Shown here piece after piece: positions 25,978 to 34,782 of a stretch of DNA of 64,000 nt. Each line of letters starts with the position of its first letter. The stretch's first letter is position 1. This DNA is from Oxalobacteraceae bacterium (GTDB lineage Bacteria; Pseudomonadota; Gammaproteobacteria; Burkholderiales; Burkholderiaceae_D), in NCBI GenBank assembly GCA_030698225.1, contig JAUYNR010000047.1, positions 87,844 through 151,843 on the forward strand, written 5' to 3'. The notes under the pieces are model-generated. The model was not told the DNA's origin, did no database searches, and saw only the letters and a list, made by a program, of their open reading frames with translations. The position numbers and the translations under genes are program-made.

Positions 25978-27786
25978 ATGTCCCAAAAACTTACCCTGCA
26001 ACAACTCGAATCCTATCTGTGGACCGCCGCCGACATCTTGCGCGGCAATATGGATGCGTCGGAATACAAGGATTTTATTTTCGGCATGATGTTCCTGAAG
26101 CGCCTGTCCGACAGCTTCGACGAAGAGCAGGAAAAAGTCGTCGCCCACTATCTCGGCATCGGCAAATCCAAGGCCGAGGCGGACAAGCTGGCGCAGGATG
26201 AAGACGAGTACGACCAGACCTTTTTTGTGCCGCAACGGGCGCGCTGGAACACGCTCAAGGATCTGAAGCACGACATCGGCGCCGAACTCAACAAAGCCAC
26301 CGAAGCGATCGAAGAACACAACAGCAGCCTCGAAGGCGTATTGGTGTCGATCGACTTCAACATCAAGAACAAGCTGTCCGACAAGAAGCTCGGCGACCTG
26401 CTGTCCCACTTCAGCCAGCACCGGCTGCGTAACAGCGACTTCGCATCGACCGACCTGCTCGGCACCGCCTATGAATACCTGATCAAGATGTTTGCCGACT
26501 CCGCCGGCAAGAAAGGCGGCGAATTCTATACGCCGAGTGAAGTGGTGCAACTGCTGGTCGCCTTGCTCAAACCCCATGCCGGCATGCGCATCTATGATCC
26601 GACGGTGGGATCGGGTGGCATGCTGGTGCAAACCCGCAACTATCTGGTCAGCCATGGCGAAAACGCCGCCAACCTGTCGCTGTACGGGCAAGAGATGAAC
26701 CTCAATACCTGGGCCATCTGCAAGATGAACATGTTCCTGCATGGTGTGTTCAATGCTGACATCCGCAAGGGCGACACGCTGCGCGAGCCGCAGCATGTCG
26801 CCCACGGCGAACTGATGGCGTTTGATCGCGTGATCGCCAATCCGCCGTTCAGCCTGGCCGCCTGGGGCAAGGACGAGGCGGACCATGACGGTTTCGGCCG
26901 CTTCCCGTATGGCACGCCGCCCAAGGATTCCGGCGACCTCGCGTTTGTGCAGCACATGATCGCTTCGCTCAATGACGCAGGCATGATGGGCGTGGTGATG
27001 CCGCACGGCGTGCTGTTTCGCGGGTCCAGCGAAAAGGAAATCCGCAAAGGCATACTGATTGACGATCTGCTCGAAGCGGTGATCGGCTTGCCGGCGGGCC
27101 TGTTCTACGGCACCGGCATCCCGGCCAGCCTGTTGATCATCAACAAGAACAAAGCGGCGGCGCGCAAGGGCCGTGTGTTGTTCATCAACGGCGAACTCGA
27201 TTATGCCGAAGGCAAGAACCAGAACACGCTGCGCGCGCAGGATATCGACAAGATCGTCGCGACCTTCGAGCAGTATGCCGACGTCAAGCGCTACGCGAAG
27301 GTGGTGCCGCTTTCCGAGATCGCCGACAACGATTACAACCTGAACATCCGCCGCTACGCCGACACCTCGCCGCCGCCGGAGATTTTCGATGTGCGCGCGT
27401 TGCTGCATGGCGGCGTGCCAGTGCGCGAAGTGCAGGACGACTACATTCAGGAAGAAATCCTGCAAGGCTTTGATGTGACCGCGATCTTTATTCGCCGTCA
27501 TTCCCGCGCAGGCACGTCATCCGCCGAGTCATCCAGCACGTCATCCCCGAGTGCCTCTATCGGGGATCCAGCGTCGATCATCGCCGAAGACTATTACGAC
27601 TTCAAGCCCGAGATCACCAGCAAAGAAGCTATCCGCGCCCATCTGCGATCCGACAACCCGGCACTGATCGCGCAGTTTGAACGCTGGTGGGACAAGTACC
27701 GCGTGTCGCTGCATCAGCTGGATGCGCAAGTGGCGCAGGCGGAAAATGTGATGAAGGGATTTTTAGCGGAGTTAGGTTATGCGTGA
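25978..27786 (+). CDS. hsdM: Type I restriction-modification methyltransferase subunit
   Basis: 602 residues. N-terminal HsdM_N region (LESYLWTAADILRGNMD), SAM-binding DPTVGSGGML at 207-216 and catalytic NPPF at 288-291 (N6-adenine methylation). It pairs with HsdS to recognise and methylate host sites and with HsdR to cut unmethylated DNA. About 25 residues near 506-532 (RRHSRAGTSSAESSS and on to SPSASIGDP) are encoded by dispersed repeat DNA and look like an in-frame insertion. The last 32 codons recur at 28875-28973. ATG 25978 matches the family N terminus; the earlier TTG-led extension is not needed. The stop overlaps the YhcG start. Confidence 0.92.
   Translation: MSQKLTLQQLESYLWTAADILRGNMDASEYKDFIFGMMFLKRLSDSFDEEQEKVVAHYLGIGKSKAEADKLAQDEDEYDQTFFVPQRARWNTLKDLKHDIGAELNKATEAIEEHNSSLEGVLVSIDFNIKNKLSDKKLGDLLSHFSQHRLRNSDFASTDLLGTAYEYLIKMFADSAGKKGGEFYTPSEVVQLLVALLKPHAGMRIYDPTVGSGGMLVQTRNYLVSHGENAANLSLYGQEMNLNTWAICKMNMFLHGVFNADIRKGDTLREPQHVAHGELMAFDRVIANPPFSLAAWGKDEADHDGFGRFPYGTPPKDSGDLAFVQHMIASLNDAGMMGVVMPHGVLFRGSSEKEIRKGILIDDLLEAVIGLPAGLFYGTGIPASLLIINKNKAAARKGRVLFINGELDYAEGKNQNTLRAQDIDKIVATFEQYADVKRYAKVVPLSEIADNDYNLNIRRYADTSPPPEIFDVRALLHGGVPVREVQDDYIQEEILQGFDVTAIFIRRHSRAGTSSAESSSTSSPSASIGDPASIIAEDYYDFKPEITSKEAIRAHLRSDNPALIAQFERWWDKYRVSLHQLDAQVAQAENVMKGFLAELGYA
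27497..27567 (+). repeat. Repeat DNA inserted in frame in hsdM
   Basis: Holds a half-copy of the CGTCATTCCCGCGCAGGC repeat, then a run of TCATC units, and ATCCCCGA / TCGGGGAT arms (27543-27550, 27560-27567). The reading frame stays open and codes a Ser-rich stretch. It lies in the C-terminal third of HsdM, past the catalytic motifs. Confidence 0.7.
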
Positions 27787-28849
27787 CCAGCCCAAAAGCC
27801 ACACCGTGCCCGCGCCGGCATCTGCCGTGGATAGCCATTTATTCAGCGGCATCCGTCAGGTGATCGAACACGCCAGAGACCGCGTACAGCAACAGGTCAA
27901 CAGCGCCATGGTAGAAGCCTATTGGCACATTGGCCGCTTGATCGTCGAGCATGAGCAACAGGGGCAGCAGCGTGCGGCCTATGGTAAACAACAGCTTCAG
28001 CAGATTGCCGAACGGCTGACGGCAGAATTCGGCAAAGGGTTTGACCTCAGCAACCTGCGCCGCATGCGCAGTTTTTACAGCACATTTCCAATTCAGGGCA
28101 CACTGCGCCCCGAATTGAGCTGGTCACACTACCGTCAACTCATTCCCATCGAAAACCCCGCCGCCCGCCAGTGGTATCAACAAGAAACCATCACCCAACA
28201 CTGGAGTGCCCGTACCCTGGACAGGCAAATCAGCGTGCTCTATTACGAGCGCCTGCTCAGTAGCCAAGACAAAGCCGCCGTGATGCAAGAAGCGCAAGAC
28301 AATAACGCGACCTTGGCGAATACCCCCAAAGATTATCTGCGTGACCCTTATGTGCTGGATTTTCTTAACCTGGGCAGCACGCGCTATTTGGAAAATGATT
28401 TAGAACAAGGGCTCATCAACAACCTGCAGCAATTTTTATTAGAACTAGGCAAAGGTTTTGCCTTTGTCGAACGCCAGCAACGCATCAGCACCCAAGATCA
28501 AGATTTTTATATCGATCTGGTTTTTTACAATTTCAAACTCAAATGTTTTTTGCTGATCGACATCAAACTCGGCAAACTCACGCATCAAGATGTCGGGCAA
28601 ATGGACACCTACATCCGCATCTACGACCAGCACCAAAAAGGCGAAGATGACAACCCCACCATCGGCCTGATCTTGTGCAGCCAAAAAAGCGAAGCGGTGG
28701 TGAAATACTCCGTACTCACCGACAGCGCACACATGTTTGCCGCCAAATACCTGCCCTATTTACCCAGCGAAGCCGAACTCAAACAAGAACTGGAGCGCGA
28801 ACGGGTGTGGGTGCAACAACAACTTGAGGCGAAAAATAATGATGACTGA
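27779..28849 (+). CDS. YhcG-family PDDEXK nuclease-domain protein (DUF1016)
   Basis: 356 residues. The N-terminal helical DUF1016_N region has VNSAMVEAYWHIGRLIVEHEQ and LRRMRSFYSTFP. The C-terminal nuclease-like domain shows DFYIDLVFYNFKLKCFLLIDIKLGKL, divided here by key residues: D in IDLVFYN and the DIK in LLIDIKLG, consistent with a D...(D/E)xK site. Relatives are common inside type I restriction operons and in defence islands; the cellular role is not settled. The start ATGCGTGA overlaps the hsdM stop, and the stop is followed by a second copy of the hsdM tail, so the gene looks like an inserted cassette. Confidence 0.85.
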   Translation: MRDQPKSHTVPAPASAVDSHLFSGIRQVIEHARDRVQQQVNSAMVEAYWHIGRLIVEHEQQGQQRAAYGKQQLQQIAERLTAEFGKGFDLSNLRRMRSFYSTFPIQGTLRPELSWSHYRQLIPIENPAARQWYQQETITQHWSARTLDRQISVLYYERLLSSQDKAAVMQEAQDNNATLANTPKDYLRDPYVLDFLNLGSTRYLENDLEQGLINNLQQFLLELGKGFAFVERQQRISTQDQDFYIDLVFYNFKLKCFLLIDIKLGKLTHQDVGQMDTYIRIYDQHQKGEDDNPTIGLILCSQKSEAVVKYSVLTDSAHMFAAKYLPYLPSEAELKQELERERVWVQQQLEAKNNDD

Positions 28850-28973
28850 TCGGTGTGGTGTGTGGATTAAGGTGATGGACAAGTACCGCGTGTCTTTGCA
28901 TAAGCTGGATGAGCAAGTCGCGCAGGCGGAAGCGGTGATGAAGGGGTTTTTGGCGGAGTTGGGGTATGAGTAA
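28839..28973 (+). pseudogene. Duplicated hsdM 3' end
   Basis: Codes a short frame whose last 32 residues (MDKYRVSLHKLDEQVAQAEA and on to FLAELGYE) repeat the hsdM C terminus at 27688-27786 with few changes, near 85 percent identity by eye at DNA level. It ends GTATGAGTAA, so hsdS starts inside it in the same way YhcG starts inside the true hsdM tail. It may still be translated and keep hsdS coupled, so it can be viewed as a junction relic of the YhcG insertion. Confidence 0.8.
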
Positions 28974-30261
28974 CGCAATTCCCGATGGCTGGAGCTATTC
29001 CACACTATCCGATGTGGCCGAGATTGATGCTGAGTCATTAAAAACTTCCACTGATCCCGATTTCCGATTTAAGTACATCGATATAGCTTCAGTATCAACA
29101 GGCAAAATAGAACGACCATCTGAAACCATTAAATTTAGCGAATCCCCAAGCAGGGCGCGGCGAAAACTGAAGTCAGGTGACATCGTTATGTCTACGGTGC
29201 GTCCGAATTTGAAAGCGTTCGCTTATTTTGAGTGTGATTCTGGGGAATATGTTGCATCCACTGGATTTTCTGTTTTACGCGCAAAAAATGGAAATAGTGG
29301 GCGATTCATATTCAACGCAATTTTGTCTGACGGCATTTCTCGACAAATAGACGCACTCGTTGTTGGTTCAAATTACCCGGCGATCAATTCGTCTGATGTT
29401 AAAAATCTAGAGATACTCAAGCCAACGGATAAAGAACAACAAAAAATCGCCGCCATACTCACCGCCGTTGACGATGTGATTGAATCCATCCGGGCGCAAA
29501 TCAACAAACTGAAAGACCTGAAAACCGGCATGATGCAGGAGCTGTTGACCAAGGGGATAGGTCACACGGAATTCAAGGATAGTCCGGTGGGGCGGATTCC
29601 GACAGGCTGGGATGCGTTTCGTTTAAAAGATATAACAATACAAATTAGAGATGGAAATTACGGTGCCGATTATCCGACATCGTCGGAAATGTTAGATAGT
29701 GGCGTTCCTTTTCTAACGTCTTCCGTTGTAGGAAATGACCAGCAAATAAATCTCGCTAAGCTTAAGTACATTTCGGAAGAAAAGCATAAGCAACTTGCAA
29801 AAGCTCACATTCAAAAAGATGATGTGCTGTTCACCAACCGTGGAGCAAACGTCGGAAATGTGGCAATTGTTCCTAATAAGCTCGATGACGCGAATATTGG
29901 CCCCCAACTTACGTTTCTTCGAATCGACAAGAATGTTACAACATCATTATTTCTATATATTGCACTACAGTCGGATTATTTCAAAAAACAGTTATCGCAA
30001 TTTGATTCTGGTAGTGCGATGAACTTCTTCGGCATTGGAACTACTGAAAATTTTATTTTTGCTATACCAACGCTAGATGAACAAAAAAAAATAGCAAGTT
30101 CGATAAACTCTATACTCACCAAAATACAACTACTTTCTGTGAAGCTGTACCTTACACAGAATACAAAAAAAGCCCTTATGCAAGACCTTCTCACCGGCAA
30201 AGTTCGCGTCAAAGTAGAAGAAAGTTTAAACTCAAACAATAGAGAATATAACCATGCTTAA
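28966..30261 (+). CDS. hsdS: Type I restriction-modification specificity subunit
   Basis: 431 residues with two target-recognition domains: TRD1 about 5-155 (opens PDGWSYSTLSDVAEI) and TRD2 about 205-370 (opens PTGWDAFRLKDI). Each is followed by a conserved helical spacer: EQQKIAAILTAVDDVIESIR after TRD1 and DEQKKIASSINSILTKIQ after TRD2. The TRDs decide the two halves of a split recognition site. The TRD DNA is clearly AT-richer than hsdM and hsdR, while the central spacer is GC-rich, which points to TRD exchange by recombination. It overlaps the duplicated hsdM tail and the next gene by eight bases each. Confidence 0.92.
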   Translation: MSNAIPDGWSYSTLSDVAEIDAESLKTSTDPDFRFKYIDIASVSTGKIERPSETIKFSESPSRARRKLKSGDIVMSTVRPNLKAFAYFECDSGEYVASTGFSVLRAKNGNSGRFIFNAILSDGISRQIDALVVGSNYPAINSSDVKNLEILKPTDKEQQKIAAILTAVDDVIESIRAQINKLKDLKTGMMQELLTKGIGHTEFKDSPVGRIPTGWDAFRLKDITIQIRDGNYGADYPTSSEMLDSGVPFLTSSVVGNDQQINLAKLKYISEEKHKQLAKAHIQKDDVLFTNRGANVGNVAIVPNKLDDANIGPQLTFLRIDKNVTTSLFLYIALQSDYFKKQLSQFDSGSAMNFFGIGTTENFIFAIPTLDEQKKIASSINSILTKIQLLSVKLYLTQNTKKALMQDLLTGKVRVKVEESLNSNNREYNHA

Positions 30262-30583
30262 TCCGTTTATCGATCATTCATTTAAAAAAATTGGCGACTA
30301 TAGTGCCTCAAGAGATTTTGCCGCAAGCTCAGCTAAACAAACGCTAAAGCAACTTGATGCAGTTCTGGAAAAATTTAGAAGCTCTGGTCATGGTGAGGAA
30401 GGTGAAAATTTATTGGAATATCGCACTGTAAAGCGAGCGTTAGAACAATGTCTTCGACATATTGAGGCACCAAATCAAGACGTCACCATCGAAGATCACA
30501 CAATTTATTTCCAGTTTGCTTATGACACATTACAAAAGGCAGAGGAAGTTATTGATGCTGATTATTTCGAGTTAGGGCTTTAA
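30254..30583 (+). CDS. Hypothetical AT-rich gene in the hsd operon (1)
   Basis: 109 residues, mainly helical, soluble and acidic (ends VIDADYFELGL). No domain recognised. It starts within the last codons of hsdS, so it is cotranslated with it. Base composition is far below the flanking hsdM/hsdR genes, suggesting it arrived with the foreign hsdS segment. Confidence 0.65.
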   Translation: MLNPFIDHSFKKIGDYSASRDFAASSAKQTLKQLDAVLEKFRSSGHGEEGENLLEYRTVKRALEQCLRHIEAPNQDVTIEDHTIYFQFAYDTLQKAEEVIDADYFELGL

Positions 30584-30604
30584 ATATATAAGTGAGCTAT
30601 GTAA

Positions 30605-30847
30605 ATGAAAAATTGGAAAATTACTTATTCAAAAAAAGAAATTTTAGGATCAATAGTGAAAGAGTATTCCTCTGAACCCAGTGAGGATCAGGCTGCATTA
30701 CTAATTAGGGATGACGTCTTATCTGCTGGTTTTTTACTGGTTGATCAATTCCGAAATGAAACGGATAAAAATGTCGCGCTCCTTAAACACAATGATGTAT
30801 TGATTGTTTGCATAGAAGAAATAATTGAATACCACAAGTACGGGTAG
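30605..30847 (+). CDS. Hypothetical AT-rich gene in the hsd operon (2)
   Basis: 80 residues, MKNWKITYSKKEILGSIVKE start and an alternating strand/helix pattern, with no transmembrane segment and no family I recognise. It follows the previous gene by 21 bases and shares its AT-rich composition. Ribosome site is weak (GAGCTATGTAA region). Confidence 0.5.
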   Translation: MKNWKITYSKKEILGSIVKEYSSEPSEDQAALLIRDDVLSAGFLLVDQFRNETDKNVALLKHNDVLIVCIEEIIEYHKYG

Positions 30848-30877
30848 TATTCACGTGAATTTATCTGAAAGAGTATT

Positions 30878-31642
30878 TTGAATACGATAGATACAAGTCG
30901 GCTTATCGCAGCTAAAAAGGAGGAAATTGAATTTCTACAGACAGAAGTTGATTCTCTTTGTAAAGCATTGCAGTCTCTTGATCTTCGAAATACCATCGGT
31001 CATTATCACTACAAAAGGTGGCAAGAAATTAAAGACGCGGCCATACCGGCTGCGAAATTGATAAATATGATATCTGGTCGCCCAGGTCGTTTGAACGCGC
31101 CTGCCTACAATGCCGAAGTTTTTGCATTTCTGCAAAATCTACATGCAATCTGCGACTCAGTTCCCTACGTATTGAATATTTTGTTAAATAGAGTGCCTAT
31201 TGAACATACTGATGTGGGATGGAAACCCAGCCTCTTAAAAAAACATGATCCCCGTGGTGAAGATAAGAATATATTTCCTAAGAAGAGAGAAATTACCAAT
31301 GGTGAGATTGAGGCAAGACAAGAATTTTACGAAAAATTGCTGGAATTTTCGAAGGATGAGATTTTTGCTCAATTAAAAGGTTTGGTTAACCGCACAAAAC
31401 ATAAGCATTTGGTTCCAATTTTTTACGACGATGGGCTAATTAGTTTTGACAAGTATTCGTATATGAGTTTCTTCAGAGGCACCGAAATATTGGATAAGTC
31501 TGTACCTAAGAATTCGGATTCAACTTGCGAGAATGTAGAAGAGTTTATGAGGAAATGTCATAACGATCTCTGGCCAAAGCTGTGCTCCCTCTATGCTGCA
31601 ATTGCGATCGAAAAAGAGAGACTCAATTCAATAAAGCCATGA
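30878..31642 (+). CDS. Hypothetical AT-rich gene in the hsd operon (3)
   Basis: 254 residues from TTG 30878 (GAAAGAG upstream). The N-terminal helix (KKEEIEFLQTEVDSLCKAL) looks like a coiled coil, followed by helical segments with conserved-looking LHAICDSVPYVLNILLNR and GLVNRTKHKHLVPIFYDDG. Residues NRTKHKH resemble a basic RNA- or DNA-contact patch, but this is only a guess. Its stop overlaps the hsdR start (ATGA), placing it firmly in the operon. Confidence 0.65.
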   Translation: MNTIDTSRLIAAKKEEIEFLQTEVDSLCKALQSLDLRNTIGHYHYKRWQEIKDAAIPAAKLINMISGRPGRLNAPAYNAEVFAFLQNLHAICDSVPYVLNILLNRVPIEHTDVGWKPSLLKKHDPRGEDKNIFPKKREITNGEIEARQEFYEKLLEFSKDEIFAQLKGLVNRTKHKHLVPIFYDDGLISFDKYSYMSFFRGTEILDKSVPKNSDSTCENVEEFMRKCHNDLWPKLCSLYAAIAIEKERLNSIKP

Positions 31643-34600
31643 CCAACGACGAATACGACAAAGTTGAACTGCCGGCACTGCAGCAATTGCAGCAGCTGGG
31701 CTGGACCTGGCTGCACGGTGCACAGTTCACGCCATCCGCCGGCGGCGAACGTGCCCACTTCCGCGAAGTGGTGCTGGAACAGCGCCTCAGCGCCGCGATC
31801 CGGCGTATCAACCCGTGGATCAGCATCGATAACCTGCGCAAGGTGGTGCGCGAGATCACGCATCCGGTCACCGCGACCCTGATGGAGGCGAACCAGAACC
31901 TGTGGCATAGCATCGTGCATTACCAGTCGGTCGAGCAGGATCTGGGCAAGGGGCGCAAGGGGCAGACGGTGCGGATCATCGATTTCGATGAGTTGGCCAA
32001 CAATGAATTCCTGTGCGTCAATCAGTTCAAGATCGAGGGCATCAACCAGACGGTGATTCCCGATATTGTGTGTTTTGTGAATGGTTTGCCGCTGGCGGTG
32101 ATCGAGGCGAAGTCGCCTTACGTCACCAACCCGATGGAAAACGGCATCGACCAGTTGCGCCGCTACGCGAACCGGCGCGCACCGCATGAAGATGAAGGCG
32201 TCGAACGGCTGTTCTGGTACAACCAGCTGATGGTCTGCACCCACCGCGATCAGGCCCGCGTCGGCACCATCAGCTCCAAGGTCGAGCATTATCTGGAATG
32301 GAAGGATGCGTATCCGTTCAGCGAGGCGCAGATCGTCGCGGCCTGTCTTGGCAATAACAATGGCGATGGCTCTTGCACACTCCCTCACCCCGACCCTCTC
32401 CCGCAAGCGGGAGAGGGGGCATTGCCATCGCCGGGTTCCCGTCTGCACGGGAATGACGTGGGGGTGGAAGAACAGCGCATTCCTTATGCTGCGATCCTGC
32501 AAACGCCGGTGCTCGCCAACTCGCAGCAAACCCTGATCACCGGCTTGTTCAGCCACGCCAATTTTCTGGACATGATCCGGAACTTCACGCTGTTTGAACC
32601 GGTCGATGGTCGGGTGATCAAGAAAATCGCGCGTTACCAGCAGTTCCGCGCGGTGCATAAAACCATCCAGCGCCTGAAGACCGGCGCGACCAAAAAGGAC
32701 AAAGGCGGGATCATCTGGCACACCCAGGGTTCGGGCAAATCGCTGACGATGGTGATGCTGGCGATCAAGATGCGGCGCGATCCGGCGCTGCGCGACTACA
32801 AGCTGGTATTCATCACCGACCGCACCCAACTCGATCAACAGCTGACCGCGCAGTTTGAGCGGGCGCAGGGCGAGACGGTGTATCACGCCAGTTCGGTCGC
32901 GCACTTGAAGGAATTGCTGGCCAGGGATAGCGCCGACCTGATCACGGCGATGGTGCAGAAGTTTCAGGAAAACGAAGCCGATTTCGACTTCCCTGAATTG
33001 AACACTTCGGAAAAAATCATCGTGCTGGCCGATGAGGCGCACCGCACCCAATACGGCGCTTTGGGCGTGGCGATTAATAGCGGCCTGCCGAATGCGCCGA
33101 AGATCGCGTTCACCGGCACGCCGCTGATCACCTCGCAAAAGACCAGCCATGCGTTCGGCAGCTACATCGATACCTACACCATCGAAGAAGCGGTGGCCGA
33201 TGGTGCGACCTGCCAGATCCTGTACGAAGGGCGCGAAGCCAAGACCAAGGTCACCGGTGATTCGCTGGACCAGCTGTTCGATGAATATTTTGCCGATCGC
33301 AGCGCGGAAGACAAGGCGGCGATCAAGAAGAAATACGGCACCGAGCAAGCGGTGCTGGAAGCGCCGCAGCGCATCCGCTGGGTGTGCATCGATTTGCTGA
33401 AGCATTACCGCGAGCATATCCAGCCGAACGGCTTCAAGGCGATGATCGTCACCTCGTCGCGCCGTGCGGCGGTGCTGTACAAGCAGGCGCTGGATGCACT
33501 GGAAGGGCCGCAATCGGCGGTCATCATTTCCGGCAAGCATAACGACGCGGTTTTCTTTGCGCCCTATACCGATGGCGTGACGCACAAGCAGCAGATCGAC
33601 AACTTCAAGCAGCCGCTGGCCGAACAGCCGCTGTCCATCATCGTGGTCAAGGACATGTTGCTGACCGGCTTCGATGCGCCGGTTTGCCAGGTGATGTACC
33701 TGGACCGCAAGCTGAAGGAACACGCATTGCTGCAGGCGATCGCGCGGGTCAATCGTACTGCCAGCGGCAAGGCGCGCGGCTTTATCGTCGATTATTTCGG
33801 TTTGAGCGATTACCTGACCGAGGCGCTGGACATGTTCTCGAAAGAAGATGTGGCCGGTGCGCTGCAAGACCTGAAGGATGAAATCCCCAGACTGAAGGCA
33901 ATGCATACCCGCGTGATGGGGCATTTCAAGGGCATGGACATCGACAATCTGGATGCCTGCATTCTGATATTGAAGGATGAGGACAAGCGCCAGCACTTCG
34001 AGATCGACTTCAAGAAGTTCGCCAAACAGATGGACATCATCATGCCGGATCCGGGCGCCAAGCCGTTCCTGCCGGATTTGAAAGCGCTGGGCAAGATCAA
34101 TCAGGGCGCACGCAATCTGTACCGCGATGCGCAGCTGGACCTGGCTGGCGTGGGCGAGAAAGTGCGTGCGTTGATCGAGGAACATGTCCGCGCCACCGGC
34201 GTCGATCCGAAAATCCCGCCGATCGATTTGCTGGCAGCCGATTACAAGCAAAAACTGCAGGAGCATAAATCCGACGAGTCCAAGGCATCCGAGATCGAGA
34301 ATGCAATCAAGCACCACATCGACATTAATCTGGCCGAGGATGAGGAATATTACCAATCCCTGAGCGTCAGGCTGAATGAAATCCTGTTGAAAAAGGCCGA
34401 GCACTGGGACGAGCTGGTGCAGCTGTTATTGCACTTCCGCGACACCATCCAATCCGACCGCAAACAGGCGGCCGACAATCTGGGCCTGAATGATACGGAG
34501 TTTGCTTTCCACAATATTCTGGTGGCGGAAGTGTCGCGCATCAGCGGCAACGAGTCGCTGGCTGAGGCGATCATTGACGAAATCATTCGGGTCACCAAAG

Positions 34601-34782
34601 CGCTGGTGCAGATGATGGATGAGGCGACTGCCATCGTCGATTTCTTCAAGAAGCCGGATGAGGTCAAGCGGGTGCAAAAGAATATCAAACGCACGATTGT
34701 GGAATCCAGCTTTGACGACGAGGACTTGCGCAAGGCGGTGATGGAGCGCTTCATGGATCTGGCGCAGGTGAAGTTCAAGTGA
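31639..34782 (+). CDS. hsdR: Type I restriction enzyme endonuclease/translocase subunit
   Basis: 1047 residues. The nuclease domain has VIPDIV (D142) and VIEAK (E156, K158) of the PD-ExK site. Helicase motifs follow: GSGKS at 364-368, DEAH at 465-468, FTGTPL, and late-motif LLTGFDAP and AIARVNR. It translocates DNA and cuts away from unmethylated sites. Residues about 243-279 are coded by two dispersed repeats inserted in frame between nuclease and motor domains, while all motifs remain intact. ATG 31639 overlaps the preceding stop; the extension to 31582 lies inside the upstream gene. Confidence 0.93.
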   Translation: MTNDEYDKVELPALQQLQQLGWTWLHGAQFTPSAGGERAHFREVVLEQRLSAAIRRINPWISIDNLRKVVREITHPVTATLMEANQNLWHSIVHYQSVEQDLGKGRKGQTVRIIDFDELANNEFLCVNQFKIEGINQTVIPDIVCFVNGLPLAVIEAKSPYVTNPMENGIDQLRRYANRRAPHEDEGVERLFWYNQLMVCTHRDQARVGTISSKVEHYLEWKDAYPFSEAQIVAACLGNNNGDGSCTLPHPDPLPQAGEGALPSPGSRLHGNDVGVEEQRIPYAAILQTPVLANSQQTLITGLFSHANFLDMIRNFTLFEPVDGRVIKKIARYQQFRAVHKTIQRLKTGATKKDKGGIIWHTQGSGKSLTMVMLAIKMRRDPALRDYKLVFITDRTQLDQQLTAQFERAQGETVYHASSVAHLKELLARDSADLITAMVQKFQENEADFDFPELNTSEKIIVLADEAHRTQYGALGVAINSGLPNAPKIAFTGTPLITSQKTSHAFGSYIDTYTIEEAVADGATCQILYEGREAKTKVTGDSLDQLFDEYFADRSAEDKAAIKKKYGTEQAVLEAPQRIRWVCIDLLKHYREHIQPNGFKAMIVTSSRRAAVLYKQALDALEGPQSAVIISGKHNDAVFFAPYTDGVTHKQQIDNFKQPLAEQPLSIIVVKDMLLTGFDAPVCQVMYLDRKLKEHALLQAIARVNRTASGKARGFIVDYFGLSDYLTEALDMFSKEDVAGALQDLKDEIPRLKAMHTRVMGHFKGMDIDNLDACILILKDEDKRQHFEIDFKKFAKQMDIIMPDPGAKPFLPDLKALGKINQGARNLYRDAQLDLAGVGEKVRALIEEHVRATGVDPKIPPIDLLAADYKQKLQEHKSDESKASEIENAIKHHIDINLAEDEEYYQSLSVRLNEILLKKAEHWDELVQLLLHFRDTIQSDRKQAADNLGLNDTEFAFHNILVAEVSRISGNESLAEAIIDEIIRVTKALVQMMDEATAIVDFFKKPDEVKRVQKNIKRTIVESSFDDEDLRKAVMERFMDLAQVKFK
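32384..32453 (+). repeat. Two dispersed repeats inserted in frame in hsdR
   Basis: CCCTCTCCCGC / GCGGGAGAGGG arms (32394-32404, 32407-32417; perfect 11 bp) after CTCACCCCGA, then TTCCCGT / ACGGGAA arms (32436-32442, 32447-32453) followed by TGACG. The first belongs to the same family as 6358, the second to that at 25816. Together they code LPHPDPLPQAGEG and PGSRLHGNDV, typical translations of such repeats. Confidence 0.85.

Noticed and set aside
25759..27501. N-terminal two thirds of a 771-residue minus-strand frame
   Set aside because: Antisense to hsdM. Only the last 190 residues (25186-25758), with AAGGAG and family similarity, are kept as the pRiA4b ORF-3-like gene.
31591..34404. 937-residue minus-strand frame
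   Set aside because: Antisense shadow of hsdR with low-complexity composition.
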